From Streptomyces sp. NBC_01142 (GTDB lineage Bacteria; Actinomycetota; Actinomycetes; Streptomycetales; Streptomycetaceae), in contig NZ_JAPEOR010000002.1 in NCBI RefSeq assembly GCF_026341125.1, positions 3,465,001 to 3,529,000 of the forward strand: a stretch of 64,000 nt of DNA. Direction: 5' to 3'. Every line of letters starts with the position of its first letter. The first letter of the stretch is position 1. Shown here piece after piece: positions 1-7,245 of this stretch. A program made the position numbers and the translations under genes. The notes beneath the pieces are model-generated. The model made no database searches and was not told the DNA's origin. It saw only the letters and a list, made by a program, of their open reading frames with translations.

Positions 1-57
1 CCGCCGGACCGGGTACCGGTGTGCCAGTGATCGTCATGGCTCCGCCTACGTAGGGGT

Positions 58-294
58 TCAGCTCGCCCAGTCGAGGAAGTTCGTCCAGGTGGTGGGGGCG
101 ACGGCGAAGGTGGGGCCGTCGGTGACCTTGGAGTCGCGGATGTGGACGCTGTGGGGGCAGGCGGCGACCTCGACGCAGTTGCCGGTGCAGTCGCTGCTGT
201 ACGAGGACTTGCGCCAGTCGAAGGCGACCTCGATGCAGTCGGCACCGCCGCTGTCGCTGTAGCTGGACTTGAACCACCGCAGGGTGTCGCTCAT
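58..294 (-). CDS. DUF397 protein with one and a half domains
   Basis: This 78-residue protein belongs to the DUF397 family, small actinobacterial partners of XRE/WhiJ-type regulators. The start is the ATG at 294, which overlaps the TGA of the upstream XRE gene as ATGA, so the two genes are probably translated together. The opening W-F-K-S-S-Y-S signature appears at residues 6-12 and again as W-R-K-S-S-Y-S about 20 residues later, each followed by a C-x-E-V-A strand. The N-terminal half of the domain is therefore duplicated before one complete domain. The C-terminal half has the usual HIRDSK and T-W..FL elements. It is probably a cytoplasmic modulator of the neighbouring repressor; its biochemical activity is unknown. 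Confidence 0.88.
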   Translation of the reverse strand: MSDTLRWFKSSYSDSGGADCIEVAFDWRKSSYSSDCTGNCVEVAACPHSVHIRDSKVTDGPTFAVAPTTWTNFLDWAS

Positions 295-1127
295 TGCTGG
301 TCTCCTGCCAACCGCTCGATGAGGCCCAGCGATTCGTCCGGGCACAGGGCCTGTGAACGGATCTTCGCATACCGCTGGGTGTAGGTACTCACCTTTGCAG
401 GATCGCTGATCAGCAGGCTTTCGTCCTGGGGCTCCATGTAGATCAGGTGGTCATGCTCGGGAGTCTCCAGCAGCTTCATCTCACCTCGCATACCTGCATG
501 TTCGCCCCGACGCCCACGGTCCAGAGGTACTACCTGGACTGTGACATTGCGCCGCTGGGCGCACTCGGCAAGCTGGAGCAGCTGGCTGCGCATGATCTCC
601 TGGCTACCGACGGTGCGATGCAGGGCAGACTCTTCGAGCACCAATTCGATCAGCGCGGGCGGGTCGCGGTCGAAGAGCGCCTTGCGGGCCATCCGCGCCT
701 CGACCAGCTCTTCCACTCGATGGTCCGAGAGTGGGGGATACCCGCCGCCGATCAGTGCGCGGGCGTACTCCACGGTCTGGAACAGGCCGTCAACGACCAG
801 CGTGATGTACGAGCACAGTGTCAGGGCTCGCTGCTCCAGCATTGCATAGTCCTTGAACTGAGCCGGGAGCTTGTCCAGGCGTACGTACTCCCTCGCCTGC
901 TCGAAGATCCCCAGACCGTCCCCCAACACCCGCTCCAGCTTGATCAGCATCTCGTCGCTCGCAGGCTGCGCACACGTCTCCATTGCGCTCACCGCCGCGC
1001 CCGAGAAGCCGAGCTCGCTGCCCAATTGCTCCTGAGTCCATCCCTTCCGTACACGCATCTTGCGGGCAATATTCGCCACCAACCGCGTCGCTGAACCCGC
1101 CGTTTCCTTGTTCTCCGCTCGTGCCAT
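291..1127 (-). CDS. XRE-family regulator with DUF5753 domain (WhiJ-like)
   Basis: The product is a 278-residue DNA-binding regulator. Residues about 17-70 form a helix-turn-helix of the XRE type (RKGWTQEQLGSELGFSG), and the remainder is the DUF5753 ligand or partner domain common to WhiJ-type proteins. The ATG at 1127 is preceded by a GGTGA ribosome-binding site and, 17-46 bases upstream, by three tandem 10-bp repeats that may be its own operator. It is followed by an overlapping DUF397 gene, the usual partner. A divergent small gene lies upstream. In streptomycetes such XRE/DUF397 pairs influence development; the specific role here is inferred only from family and layout. Confidence 0.88.
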   Translation of the reverse strand: MARAENKETAGSATRLVANIARKMRVRKGWTQEQLGSELGFSGAAVSAMETCAQPASDEMLIKLERVLGDGLGIFEQAREYVRLDKLPAQFKDYAMLEQRALTLCSYITLVVDGLFQTVEYARALIGGGYPPLSDHRVEELVEARMARKALFDRDPPALIELVLEESALHRTVGSQEIMRSQLLQLAECAQRRNVTVQVVPLDRGRRGEHAGMRGEMKLLETPEHDHLIYMEPQDESLLISDPAKVSTYTQRYAKIRSQALCPDESLGLIERLAGDQQ

Positions 1128-1143
1128 TTGCGATCACCATTTC

Positions 1144-1173
1144 GACTCAACCGGACTCAACCGGTCTCAACCA
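1144..1173. promoter_or_regulatory. three tandem 10-bp repeats, candidate XRE operator
   Basis: GACTCAACCG occurs at 1144-1153 and 1154-1163, with a variant GTCTCAACCA at 1164-1173. The period is exactly ten bases, about one helical turn, so all copies face the same side of the helix. They lie between the divergent XRE gene and the small gene on the other strand, just upstream of the XRE start. Autoregulation is inferred. Confidence 0.5.
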
Positions 1174-1283
1174 GTCCCCGCCGAATTCGACTCACTTTGA
1201 AGGAAGTTCGCGCAGGTCAACCCCCGCCCGACGTCCTCTGCGAGTCATGGAAAACGCTAGCCAAGCTCACCCACACTGTTCTT

Positions 1284-1691
1284 GTGGATACGCAAAGTCG
1301 CGAAGTAAACCTCGATTGGATTCCGGCTTCCGGATTTCAACTCCGCAAGGCCGGTGTGCAATTCGATGCCGCCCGCGTCGACGGAGACGACGGCCGTCGG
1401 CTCGCCGATCTGCTGGAGACCATGACCGGCGGCGATCCCGGTCCCGTTGTCATAGAGGACTACGCGCGGCGGTCCGTGTACTTCCTCCTGCCGGCGGGGA
1501 GTACGTCACACCGGCCGTGGCCGCCCGGTGTGACGCGCCTCAACTCAGGTCCCTCTCACGTGAGTTACGTACCCGTGCCCGCACTGCGTGGGCGTACCTG
1601 GCCGCTGTCGTGGCGGTTTCCGCCGAGTGGACCGGGGCGGTTCGTCCACCCGCTGCTGCTGCTCAATGCGGCGGCCCTGCTGTTGAAGTGA
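1284..1691 (+). CDS. small actinobacterial protein of unknown function, divergent from the XRE gene
   Basis: I do not recognise a named family. The frame is open from a TTG at 1128, but that start would overlap the XRE promoter and its repeats. The GTG at 1284, just before the well-formed segment VDTQSREVNLDWIP, is the more sensible start, although no good ribosome-binding site precedes it. The C-terminal part has a W-P-P-G-V segment followed by S-Y-V-P-V-P-A-L-R-G-R-T-W-P-L-S-W. The same pattern is found in a gene remnant at 31081-31250, also divergent from an XRE remnant, so this gene is a regular third member of the XRE/DUF397 locus. No signal peptide or membrane segment is evident. Confidence 0.5.
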   Translation: MDTQSREVNLDWIPASGFQLRKAGVQFDAARVDGDDGRRLADLLETMTGGDPGPVVIEDYARRSVYFLLPAGSTSHRPWPPGVTRLNSGPSHVSYVPVPALRGRTWPLSWRFPPSGPGRFVHPLLLLNAAALLLK

Positions 1692-1767
1692 CCTGCGCTG
1701 TCCGGGACATGTCCCGGACAGCGAGAAGCGGGACGGGCCGGTCGTGCGGTGTCTACGGTCCATCGCC

Positions 1768-2994
1768 ATGGACACCACACGGAGAAACATTCTGCGCGGC
1801 ATGGCCGCCGCCCCACTGATGGCGACGGCCGGCGGGCTTCTCGTCCCCTCCACGGCGCAGGCGGCGGCCCCCGGTTTCACCCTGACGATGCGACGTGGCA
1901 GGTACGCCGGGTATCTCACCTGGGCCGCTGCCTGCGACGGACTTCAGGGACGTCTGTCCCCGGCGAATGTGGCGACGGTGCTCGCCACCGCCACTCGCCG
2001 CGGGATCGACCCCGGGGACTGGCACGACGGGGAGAAGGAAAAGGGCCGGAAGCCGGACGGGTTCGCGTACGGCTTTGCCTGGGACGACAAGACCAAGGAC
2101 CCGCACGGGAAACTGGACGGCAGGACCAGGCAGTGGTACCCACAGGGCGTCACCACCAGCTACGACGGCTACGGCGGCGTCGAGCCGAGCAGCGGCAAGA
2201 AGGTCATGGCGGTGACCTGGTACGGCAAGGGCGACTACGAGCCGAGAGGCGCCCGCGTCACCTTTGCCGACGTGACGGGAGATCCCGAGAATCCGAAATA
2301 CCAGCATGTGCTGCTGGTGGAACCCGTCCAGCGGCCGAAGCGCAGGGCCACCTTCGAACCGGTGAGAATCCACGCCGGGGGTATCGCCTGGGTCGGGAAC
2401 TTCCTCTATGTCGCCAACAGGCCCGGGGACGACAAGGACTTCAGGCTGGGCGGACTGAGCGTCTTCGACATCAGCAAGATGGCCAAGGTGACGGGAGCGG
2501 ACAAGGCCAAGGCGTACGGCTACGACTACATCCTTCCGCTGCACCACCTGTACGAGAACACGAGTGGCAGGCCGTGGCATTCGCAGGCGTCCCTGGACCG
2601 GACACAGGGCTCCGTGCACTCGCTCGTCGTCAGCGAGTTCTGGGACAAGCGCAGGGGGCGCGCCGTCCGCTGGGAGCTGGACACCAACGGATACATAGCC
2701 GACGACGGACAGTCCGACGGCGACTGGCCGCTCAACACCGCAAGGGTGCAGGGCGCGGTCAGCGTGGGCAGGGATGCGTACTACGCCGCCAACGTCGACA
2801 CCCCGGCCGGCAAACCCGCCGAGCCGGGCAGACTGTGGCGCCATGCGGGCCGGGACGGCACGCCGGTTGTGTACGGAGTACTCGCCATCGGTCCCGAAGA
2901 CCTCAGTTACGACGAGAGTCCGCGGCCCAGCCTCTGGTGTCTCGGTGAGCACCCGTCGCGGCGGCGTGTCTACCGGATCAGGCTCGGTGTGTGA
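1768..2994 (+). CDS. Tat-exported protein of unknown function
   Basis: The 408-residue product begins with a twin-arginine signal: T-T-R-R-N-I-L-R at residues 3-10, a hydrophobic stretch and an A-Q-A cleavage region near residue 32. It should therefore be exported folded. The start at ATG 1768 is chosen because it places the twin arginines close to the N terminus. The mature part is rich in G-D-W, Y-G-G and F-D-I elements with repeated short beta-type segments, which suggests a beta-propeller-like fold, but no catalytic motif is recognisable. The stop lies only three bases from the stop of the convergent kinase gene, leaving no room for a separate terminator. Confidence 0.75.
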   Translation: MDTTRRNILRGMAAAPLMATAGGLLVPSTAQAAAPGFTLTMRRGRYAGYLTWAAACDGLQGRLSPANVATVLATATRRGIDPGDWHDGEKEKGRKPDGFAYGFAWDDKTKDPHGKLDGRTRQWYPQGVTTSYDGYGGVEPSSGKKVMAVTWYGKGDYEPRGARVTFADVTGDPENPKYQHVLLVEPVQRPKRRATFEPVRIHAGGIAWVGNFLYVANRPGDDKDFRLGGLSVFDISKMAKVTGADKAKAYGYDYILPLHHLYENTSGRPWHSQASLDRTQGSVHSLVVSEFWDKRRGRAVRWELDTNGYIADDGQSDGDWPLNTARVQGAVSVGRDAYYAANVDTPAGKPAEPGRLWRHAGRDGTPVVYGVLAIGPEDLSYDESPRPSLWCLGEHPSRRRVYRIRLGV

Positions 2995-2997
2995 GCC

Positions 2998-4755
2998 TCA
3001 GCTCGTCTTCGTGTACGTGATGGGTTCGCCGCTCGAGCCGACCAGTTCGCGCACGATCGTGGTGTCGTTCGGCATGTTCAGGCGGCTCCACTGGCCGGGG
3101 GAGCAGGTCTTCGGGTCGCCGAAGGTGACCTGGGTGGGGCCGAGTTCGAGCGGGGGGCCCGAGGCGCGGAGGGTGGCCGACCAGCGGCAGTCGTAGTTCG
3201 AGCCCGTTCCGGTCAGCGTCATGACGGTCTCGCCCGTCCCGCCCTGGGTGATCGTCATGACGCGGGTGTTGGTGCCGTCGGCGGTCTCGAAGGAGCCCTG
3301 CCAGGTGCCGACGTACTCCGCCGGGACGCCCCCGGCCGCGGGGGTCGTCGCGGGCGTGGCCCCGGGCGTGGCGGACGGGGTTTTTGTGCCAGGGGTTGTC
3401 GGGGCCGAGTTCGTCGACTGCGGCTTGGGGTCCTCCGGCTGGGCGGTCTTCTTGCCGTCCTTGCCCATGAAGGCGTAGACCGAGCCGCCCGCGACGACCG
3501 CGACGACCAGGGCCACCGCGATCAGGGCGGCGGTTGCTCCGCGGTTGCCGCGGCGTGGGGGTTCGGGGGCGTACGTCGGGAAGGCCTGGTGCGGTTGGTG
3601 GGGCTGGTGGGGGTACGGCTGCTGCTGCGGGTAGCCGTACGGCGGGGGCTGCTGCTGCGGGTAGCCGTATGCCGGGGGCGGGGGCGGGGGCGGGGCCGGG
3701 GCCGGGGCAGGGGCCGGGGGAGCGGGCATCGGCGGCGGGGGCGAGGGAGCCGAGATCATCGTCGGCAGCGCGTGCTCGCCCTGCGGTGCGACGGGTGCGG
3801 GCGGTGCGGGCGGTGCCGGATGTGCCGGAGGCGCCGGCGGTGTGTCCGCAGGCTGTTCCACCTCCAGCAACTGCACCGCGTGGCGGCCGAGCTGGGCGAT
3901 CAGCGCGCCCGGCAGCCAGGGCTCCCCGTCCGCGTCGGAGGTCGTACGCTCCAGGATCTGCGCGAGCGACGGGCGGGCCTCGGGGTCCTTGTTCAGACAG
4001 TCGCGTACGAGACCGAGCAGGCCCTCGGGGAGGCCCGCCAGGTCCGGTTCCTCCTGCGCGATACGGAACATCAGCGCGTGGACGCCGCTGTCGGCCGAGC
4101 CGAAGGGGAACCGGCCCGTCGCCGCGTACGCCAGGACGGCGCCGAGGCAGAAGACGTCGCAGGCGGCGGTGACGCGGTCGCCGCGCACCTGCTCGGGGGC
4201 CATGAAGCCGGGGGAGCCGATGAGCGCGCCGGTGCGGGTGAGGCCACCGTCGGTGACCGTTTCCAGGGCGCGCGCTATGCCGAAGTCGATGACGCGCGGG
4301 CCGTCGATCGTGACCAGGATGTTGGAGGGCTTGAGGTCACGGTGGATGAGGTCGGCGCCGTGGATGTTCTCCAGCGCGTGCGCGAGGCCGGAGGCCAGGA
4401 TGCGGACGCTGCGCTCGGGAAGGGGGCCGTGGTCGCCGGAGACGACGCTGTGGAGCGAGGGGCCCGCGACATAGCCGGTGGCGACCCAGGGGACGGGGGC
4501 CTCGGTGTCGGCGTCCAGGACGGGCGCGGTCCACTCGCCGCCGACGCGCAGCGCCGCCCGGACCTCCTGGCGGAAGCGGCTGCGGAACTCCTCCTGTTCG
4601 GCGAGTTCACCGCGCACGAGCTTGACGGCGACAGTGCGGCCGCGGTCGGAGCGGGCGAGGTAGACCTGGCCCATGCCGCCCGCGCCGAGGCGGGCCAGCA
4701 GCCGGTAGGCGCCGATGTGCTGCGGATCCCCTGGTGCCAGCTGCTCCATCGCCAC
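2998..4755 (-). CDS. membrane-anchored Ser/Thr protein kinase
   Basis: This is a Hanks-type kinase of 585 residues. The glycine loop is G-A-G-G-M-G-Q-V at 24-31 and the ATP lysine is Lys45. The catalytic loop HRDLKPSN has Asp140, the metal-binding DFG is at 157-159, and an A-P-E motif follows, so the kinase should be active. After about residue 290 there is a Pro/Ala-rich linker with tandem Y-G-Y-P-Q-Q-Q repeats and one membrane segment near residues 410-430. A Thr/Pro-rich stalk and a roughly 100-residue external domain that may sense a ligand complete the protein. There are no PASTA repeats. The gene stands alone, convergent with the Tat-exported protein. Confidence 0.93.
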   Translation of the reverse strand: MAMEQLAPGDPQHIGAYRLLARLGAGGMGQVYLARSDRGRTVAVKLVRGELAEQEEFRSRFRQEVRAALRVGGEWTAPVLDADTEAPVPWVATGYVAGPSLHSVVSGDHGPLPERSVRILASGLAHALENIHGADLIHRDLKPSNILVTIDGPRVIDFGIARALETVTDGGLTRTGALIGSPGFMAPEQVRGDRVTAACDVFCLGAVLAYAATGRFPFGSADSGVHALMFRIAQEEPDLAGLPEGLLGLVRDCLNKDPEARPSLAQILERTTSDADGEPWLPGALIAQLGRHAVQLLEVEQPADTPPAPPAHPAPPAPPAPVAPQGEHALPTMISAPSPPPPMPAPPAPAPAPAPPPPPPPAYGYPQQQPPPYGYPQQQPYPHQPHQPHQAFPTYAPEPPRRGNRGATAALIAVALVVAVVAGGSVYAFMGKDGKKTAQPEDPKPQSTNSAPTTPGTKTPSATPGATPATTPAAGGVPAEYVGTWQGSFETADGTNTRVMTITQGGTGETVMTLTGTGSNYDCRWSATLRASGPPLELGPTQVTFGDPKTCSPGQWSRLNMPNDTTIVRELVGSSGEPITYTKTS

Positions 4756-4920
4756 GCGGCCCTTCCCCCCATACCGGACATGCTCTGTTCGGCGTTCGAC
4801 GTCGACGTTCGACGGAGGAAGGATAGTGCGACCGCGCAGGGGCCAATGAGGTCAGTAACTGGCCTCGTTGGTGGCTACGGTCGGTCTCACGAACGCGACC
4901 CCCTATGCGAGGAGACTGTC

Positions 4921-5421
4921 ATGGCCGTCAAGCCGGTTCCCGAGGGCTACACCAGCGTCACGCCGTGGATCATTTCGCAGGACACGGCAGGCGTCATCGA
5001 CTTTCTGAAGGCCGCCTTCGGGGCGGTGGAGCTGCACCGGGTGACCGGCGGGGACGGGCGGATCGGACACGCGGAGGTACGGATCGGGGACGCGGTGGTC
5101 ATGATGTTCGACGCGTCGAGCGCCGACTGGCCGCCGACGCCCGCGTTCCTCCGGCTGTACGTGGAGGACGCGGACGCCGTCCACCGGCGGGCGGTGGAGG
5201 CCGGCGGCACATCGGTGACCGAGGTGACGCATCTCTTCTTCGGGGACCGGGTGGGGCGCGTGCGCGACCCCTTCGGCAACCTCTACTGGATCCAGACGCA
5301 CATCGAGGATGTGAGCGAGGAGGAGATGGAACGCCGCCTCGGCGACCCGGTGTTCACCGAGGCGATGGACTACGTCACGGGCGCGGACTTCTTCCCGGGG
5401 TCTCCGGGCTCTCCTCGCTGA
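4921..5421 (+). CDS. VOC-superfamily (glyoxalase/PhnB-like) protein
   Basis: A 166-residue single-chain vicinal-oxygen-chelate fold protein. The tandem beta-alpha-beta-beta-beta pattern is seen in V-T-P-W-I-I, V-I-D-F-L-K-A-A-F-G and V-R-D-P-F-G-N-L-Y-W-I-Q, the last being the signature C-terminal strand. Such proteins are usually small-molecule isomerases, dioxygenases or drug-binding resistance proteins; the substrate cannot be told here. The ATG at 4921 has a GAGGAG ribosome-binding site nine bases upstream. The last 47 bases overlap the 3' end of the convergent MarR gene. Confidence 0.88.
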   Translation: MAVKPVPEGYTSVTPWIISQDTAGVIDFLKAAFGAVELHRVTGGDGRIGHAEVRIGDAVVMMFDASSADWPPTPAFLRLYVEDADAVHRRAVEAGGTSVTEVTHLFFGDRVGRVRDPFGNLYWIQTHIEDVSEEEMERRLGDPVFTEAMDYVTGADFFPGSPGSPR

Positions 5422-5860
5422 TGCTGTCCAGGGCCTCGGACAGCTGCTCCAGCACCCTTGCCGTCTCGGCGAACTGCTCGGTGCCGAGAGCGGATTCGAG
5501 GCGGCCCGCCAGCCACGCGTGACCGGGGTCGATCTTCCCGATCGCCGCGCGCCCCTCGTCGGTGGCGTGGAGCAGCTTGGCCCGGCGGTGAGCCGGGTTG
5601 GGGCCGTACTCCGCGAGCCCCTGCCCGGCCAGGAGGTCGGCGATGCGCTGCACGCTCTGGCGGGTGATCCCCATCGCGCGGGCGATCCCGGCGACGGTCC
5701 GGGGCTCGCGGACCACGGCGCCGAGAACCTGCCACCGGGCCGCCGTCAGCCCCGCCTCTCTCGCCAGGTCGTCGGACACGGAGAGAAACTGGCCGTTCAG
5801 CCGGAAGACGCCGAGCGCCGTCCGGGTGAGCAGCTCCTGCGGGTGGTTTTCCGGCCTCAT
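5375..5860 (-). CDS. MarR-family regulator
   Basis: The 161-residue product is a winged-helix regulator of the MarR family, with the recognition region A-R-A-M-G-I-T-R-Q-S-V-Q-R at about residues 62-75 and a following wing. Its ATG overlaps the stop of the upstream DJ-1/PfpI gene as ATGA, so the two form an operon. The pairing suggests control of an oxidative or electrophile-stress function, but this is inference. The 3' end runs into the convergent VOC gene. Confidence 0.88.
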   Translation of the reverse strand: MRPENHPQELLTRTALGVFRLNGQFLSVSDDLAREAGLTAARWQVLGAVVREPRTVAGIARAMGITRQSVQRIADLLAGQGLAEYGPNPAHRRAKLLHATDEGRAAIGKIDPGHAWLAGRLESALGTEQFAETARVLEQLSEALDSISEESPETPGRSPRP

Positions 5861-6450
5861 GCTTCGAGGATCTCGTATGCGGAGGCGTCGGAGTCGTGGA
5901 AGAGCCGGTACCAGGCATCCAGCTTCTCGCCCTCGTAGACCCCGAGCCGTGCAAAGACCTCGCGGGCGAAGGCGACCGGCTCGGTCGGGCCGGCGGTGAT
6001 CAGGTCGCCGTCGGTGACGGCGTCCGCGTCGCGGTAGTGCTCGCCGCCCTTGTAGCCGGTGGCGTCCAGGTAGAAGGAGACCGCGCTGGTGTGGGCGCGC
6101 TCGTCCAGCACGCCCTCGCGGGCCAGCCCGGCGGTGGCGCCGCAGATGGCGGCGACCGGGACTCCGGCGTCGAGGAAGGCGCGTGCCTTGGCGCCGAAGG
6201 GGGCGAGGTCGTCGCCGGTGTCCCAGAGGTGGGCGCCGGTGAGGATGAGCAGGGCGCTGTCCTCGGGGCTCAGATCGGCCAGTGCCAGGTCGGGCTGGAC
6301 ACGGACACCGCCCATGGTGGTGACGGGGTCGGTGGTCGGTCCGACCGTCTTCACGGTGAAGCCGTGCTGGGTGAGGTGGGCGGTGGTGTGGCCCGTCTCC
6401 CAGTCGGCGAAGGTGTCGTACACGGCCAGATGAACGGTCTTGCGGGTCAT
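5857..6450 (-). CDS. DJ-1/PfpI family protein (type 1 glutamine amidotransferase-like)
   Basis: This 197-residue protein has the DJ-1/PfpI fold. The nucleophile elbow is V-A-A-I-C-G-A-T, with the cysteine expected for this family, preceded by L-L-I-L-T-G-A. Members act as chaperones, glyoxalases, proteases or amidotransferase-like enzymes on damaged metabolites. The ATG at 6450 was chosen because an AAGGAGG site lies eight bases upstream; the frame continues 17 codons further without such a site. It is the first gene of a two-gene operon with the MarR regulator. Confidence 0.87.
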   Translation of the reverse strand: MTRKTVHLAVYDTFADWETGHTTAHLTQHGFTVKTVGPTTDPVTTMGGVRVQPDLALADLSPEDSALLILTGAHLWDTGDDLAPFGAKARAFLDAGVPVAAICGATAGLAREGVLDERAHTSAVSFYLDATGYKGGEHYRDADAVTDGDLITAGPTEPVAFAREVFARLGVYEGEKLDAWYRLFHDSDASAYEILEA

Positions 6451-6652
6451 GGTGCCCTCCTTGGCGCGAACTGCCTCAGCTCGATGACAGAAGACTGTCA
6501 TGACGACAGTGTGCTGTCAACGTTCGGCCGTGCGCCGGCGGACCACCCGTGCGTCGGACCACCCGTGCGTCGAGCCCCCGTGCACGGTCCGCCCGTGCAT
6601 CGAGCGCCCCCGTGCACCGAGGCGGACTTCGCGCGCAGAAGCGGACTTCGCG

Positions 6653-6700
6653 CGTCGGGCTCGCCCGCCCGCCCCGCCGGGCGGGCGGGCGAGCCCGACG
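6653..6700 (-). terminator. long GC hairpin, terminator of the RHS operon
   Basis: A perfect 19-bp stem (6653-6671 with 6682-6700) encloses a 10-base loop that can itself pair partly. It lies directly downstream of the immunity-type gene that ends at 6704. No U-run follows, as is usual for actinomycete terminators. Confidence 0.75.
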
Positions 6701-6703
6701 GGG

Positions 6704-7237
6704 TCAGGACAACATCTCGTCCTCGTCGTATCCGAGCTCCTCCTCGATGCCCAGCTCCTCCGCCGCGTGCCAGCGCAGCGGGGCGGGACCGTCACCCGTC
6801 GCCACCGTGCGCAGGACCGCCTCCGCCTCGGGGGTGCCGATCTCGCTCAGGGACTGGATGGCCTTGATGCACAGCGGGAAGTAGGGCGCGTCCGGCTCAC
6901 GGTGGGTGTCGATCACCCGGGACAGGGCCGGGACGGCCTCGGGCGCCCCGATCTGGCCCGCGATGTCGACGAGATCCTCCAGGACCGCCCCGGCCTCCCC
7001 CGACTCGATCGCCGGGACGAGGACCTCGGCGAGGCCCTCGGGGTGCAGCTCGGCCGCGAGGCCCGCGAACCTGCCGAAACGTGCCCACTCGCCGGCGGCG
7101 GCCAGCGTGCGCAGCCAGTCGAGGACGGCCGGTGACGCCGCCTCCGGCACGGCCTCGGCGACGGCGGCGGCTTTCTTCTTGCCGACGTATCCACCCTTGA
7201 GGAGGTCGTCGACGCGGGCGATTGCGTTGTTCGTCAT
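6704..7237 (-). CDS. HEAT-like helical protein, probable immunity protein of the RHS toxin
   Basis: The product has 177 residues. It is almost entirely helical, with repeated A-L-x-x-V-I-D and A-I-Q-S-L-S-E-I-G-T-P-E-A-E motifs spaced like HEAT repeats, and an acidic C terminus (EELGYDEDEML). It starts at the ATG at 7237, only eight bases after the stop of the RHS toxin gene and on the same strand. Small acidic helical proteins directly after a polymorphic toxin gene are normally its immunity proteins. This assignment rests on position and composition, not on a recognised Imm family. Confidence 0.75.
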   Translation of the reverse strand: MTNNAIARVDDLLKGGYVGKKKAAAVAEAVPEAASPAVLDWLRTLAAAGEWARFGRFAGLAAELHPEGLAEVLVPAIESGEAGAVLEDLVDIAGQIGAPEAVPALSRVIDTHREPDAPYFPLCIKAIQSLSEIGTPEAEAVLRTVATGDGPAPLRWHAAEELGIEEELGYDEDEMLS

Positions 7238-7245
7238 GGTGCTGA

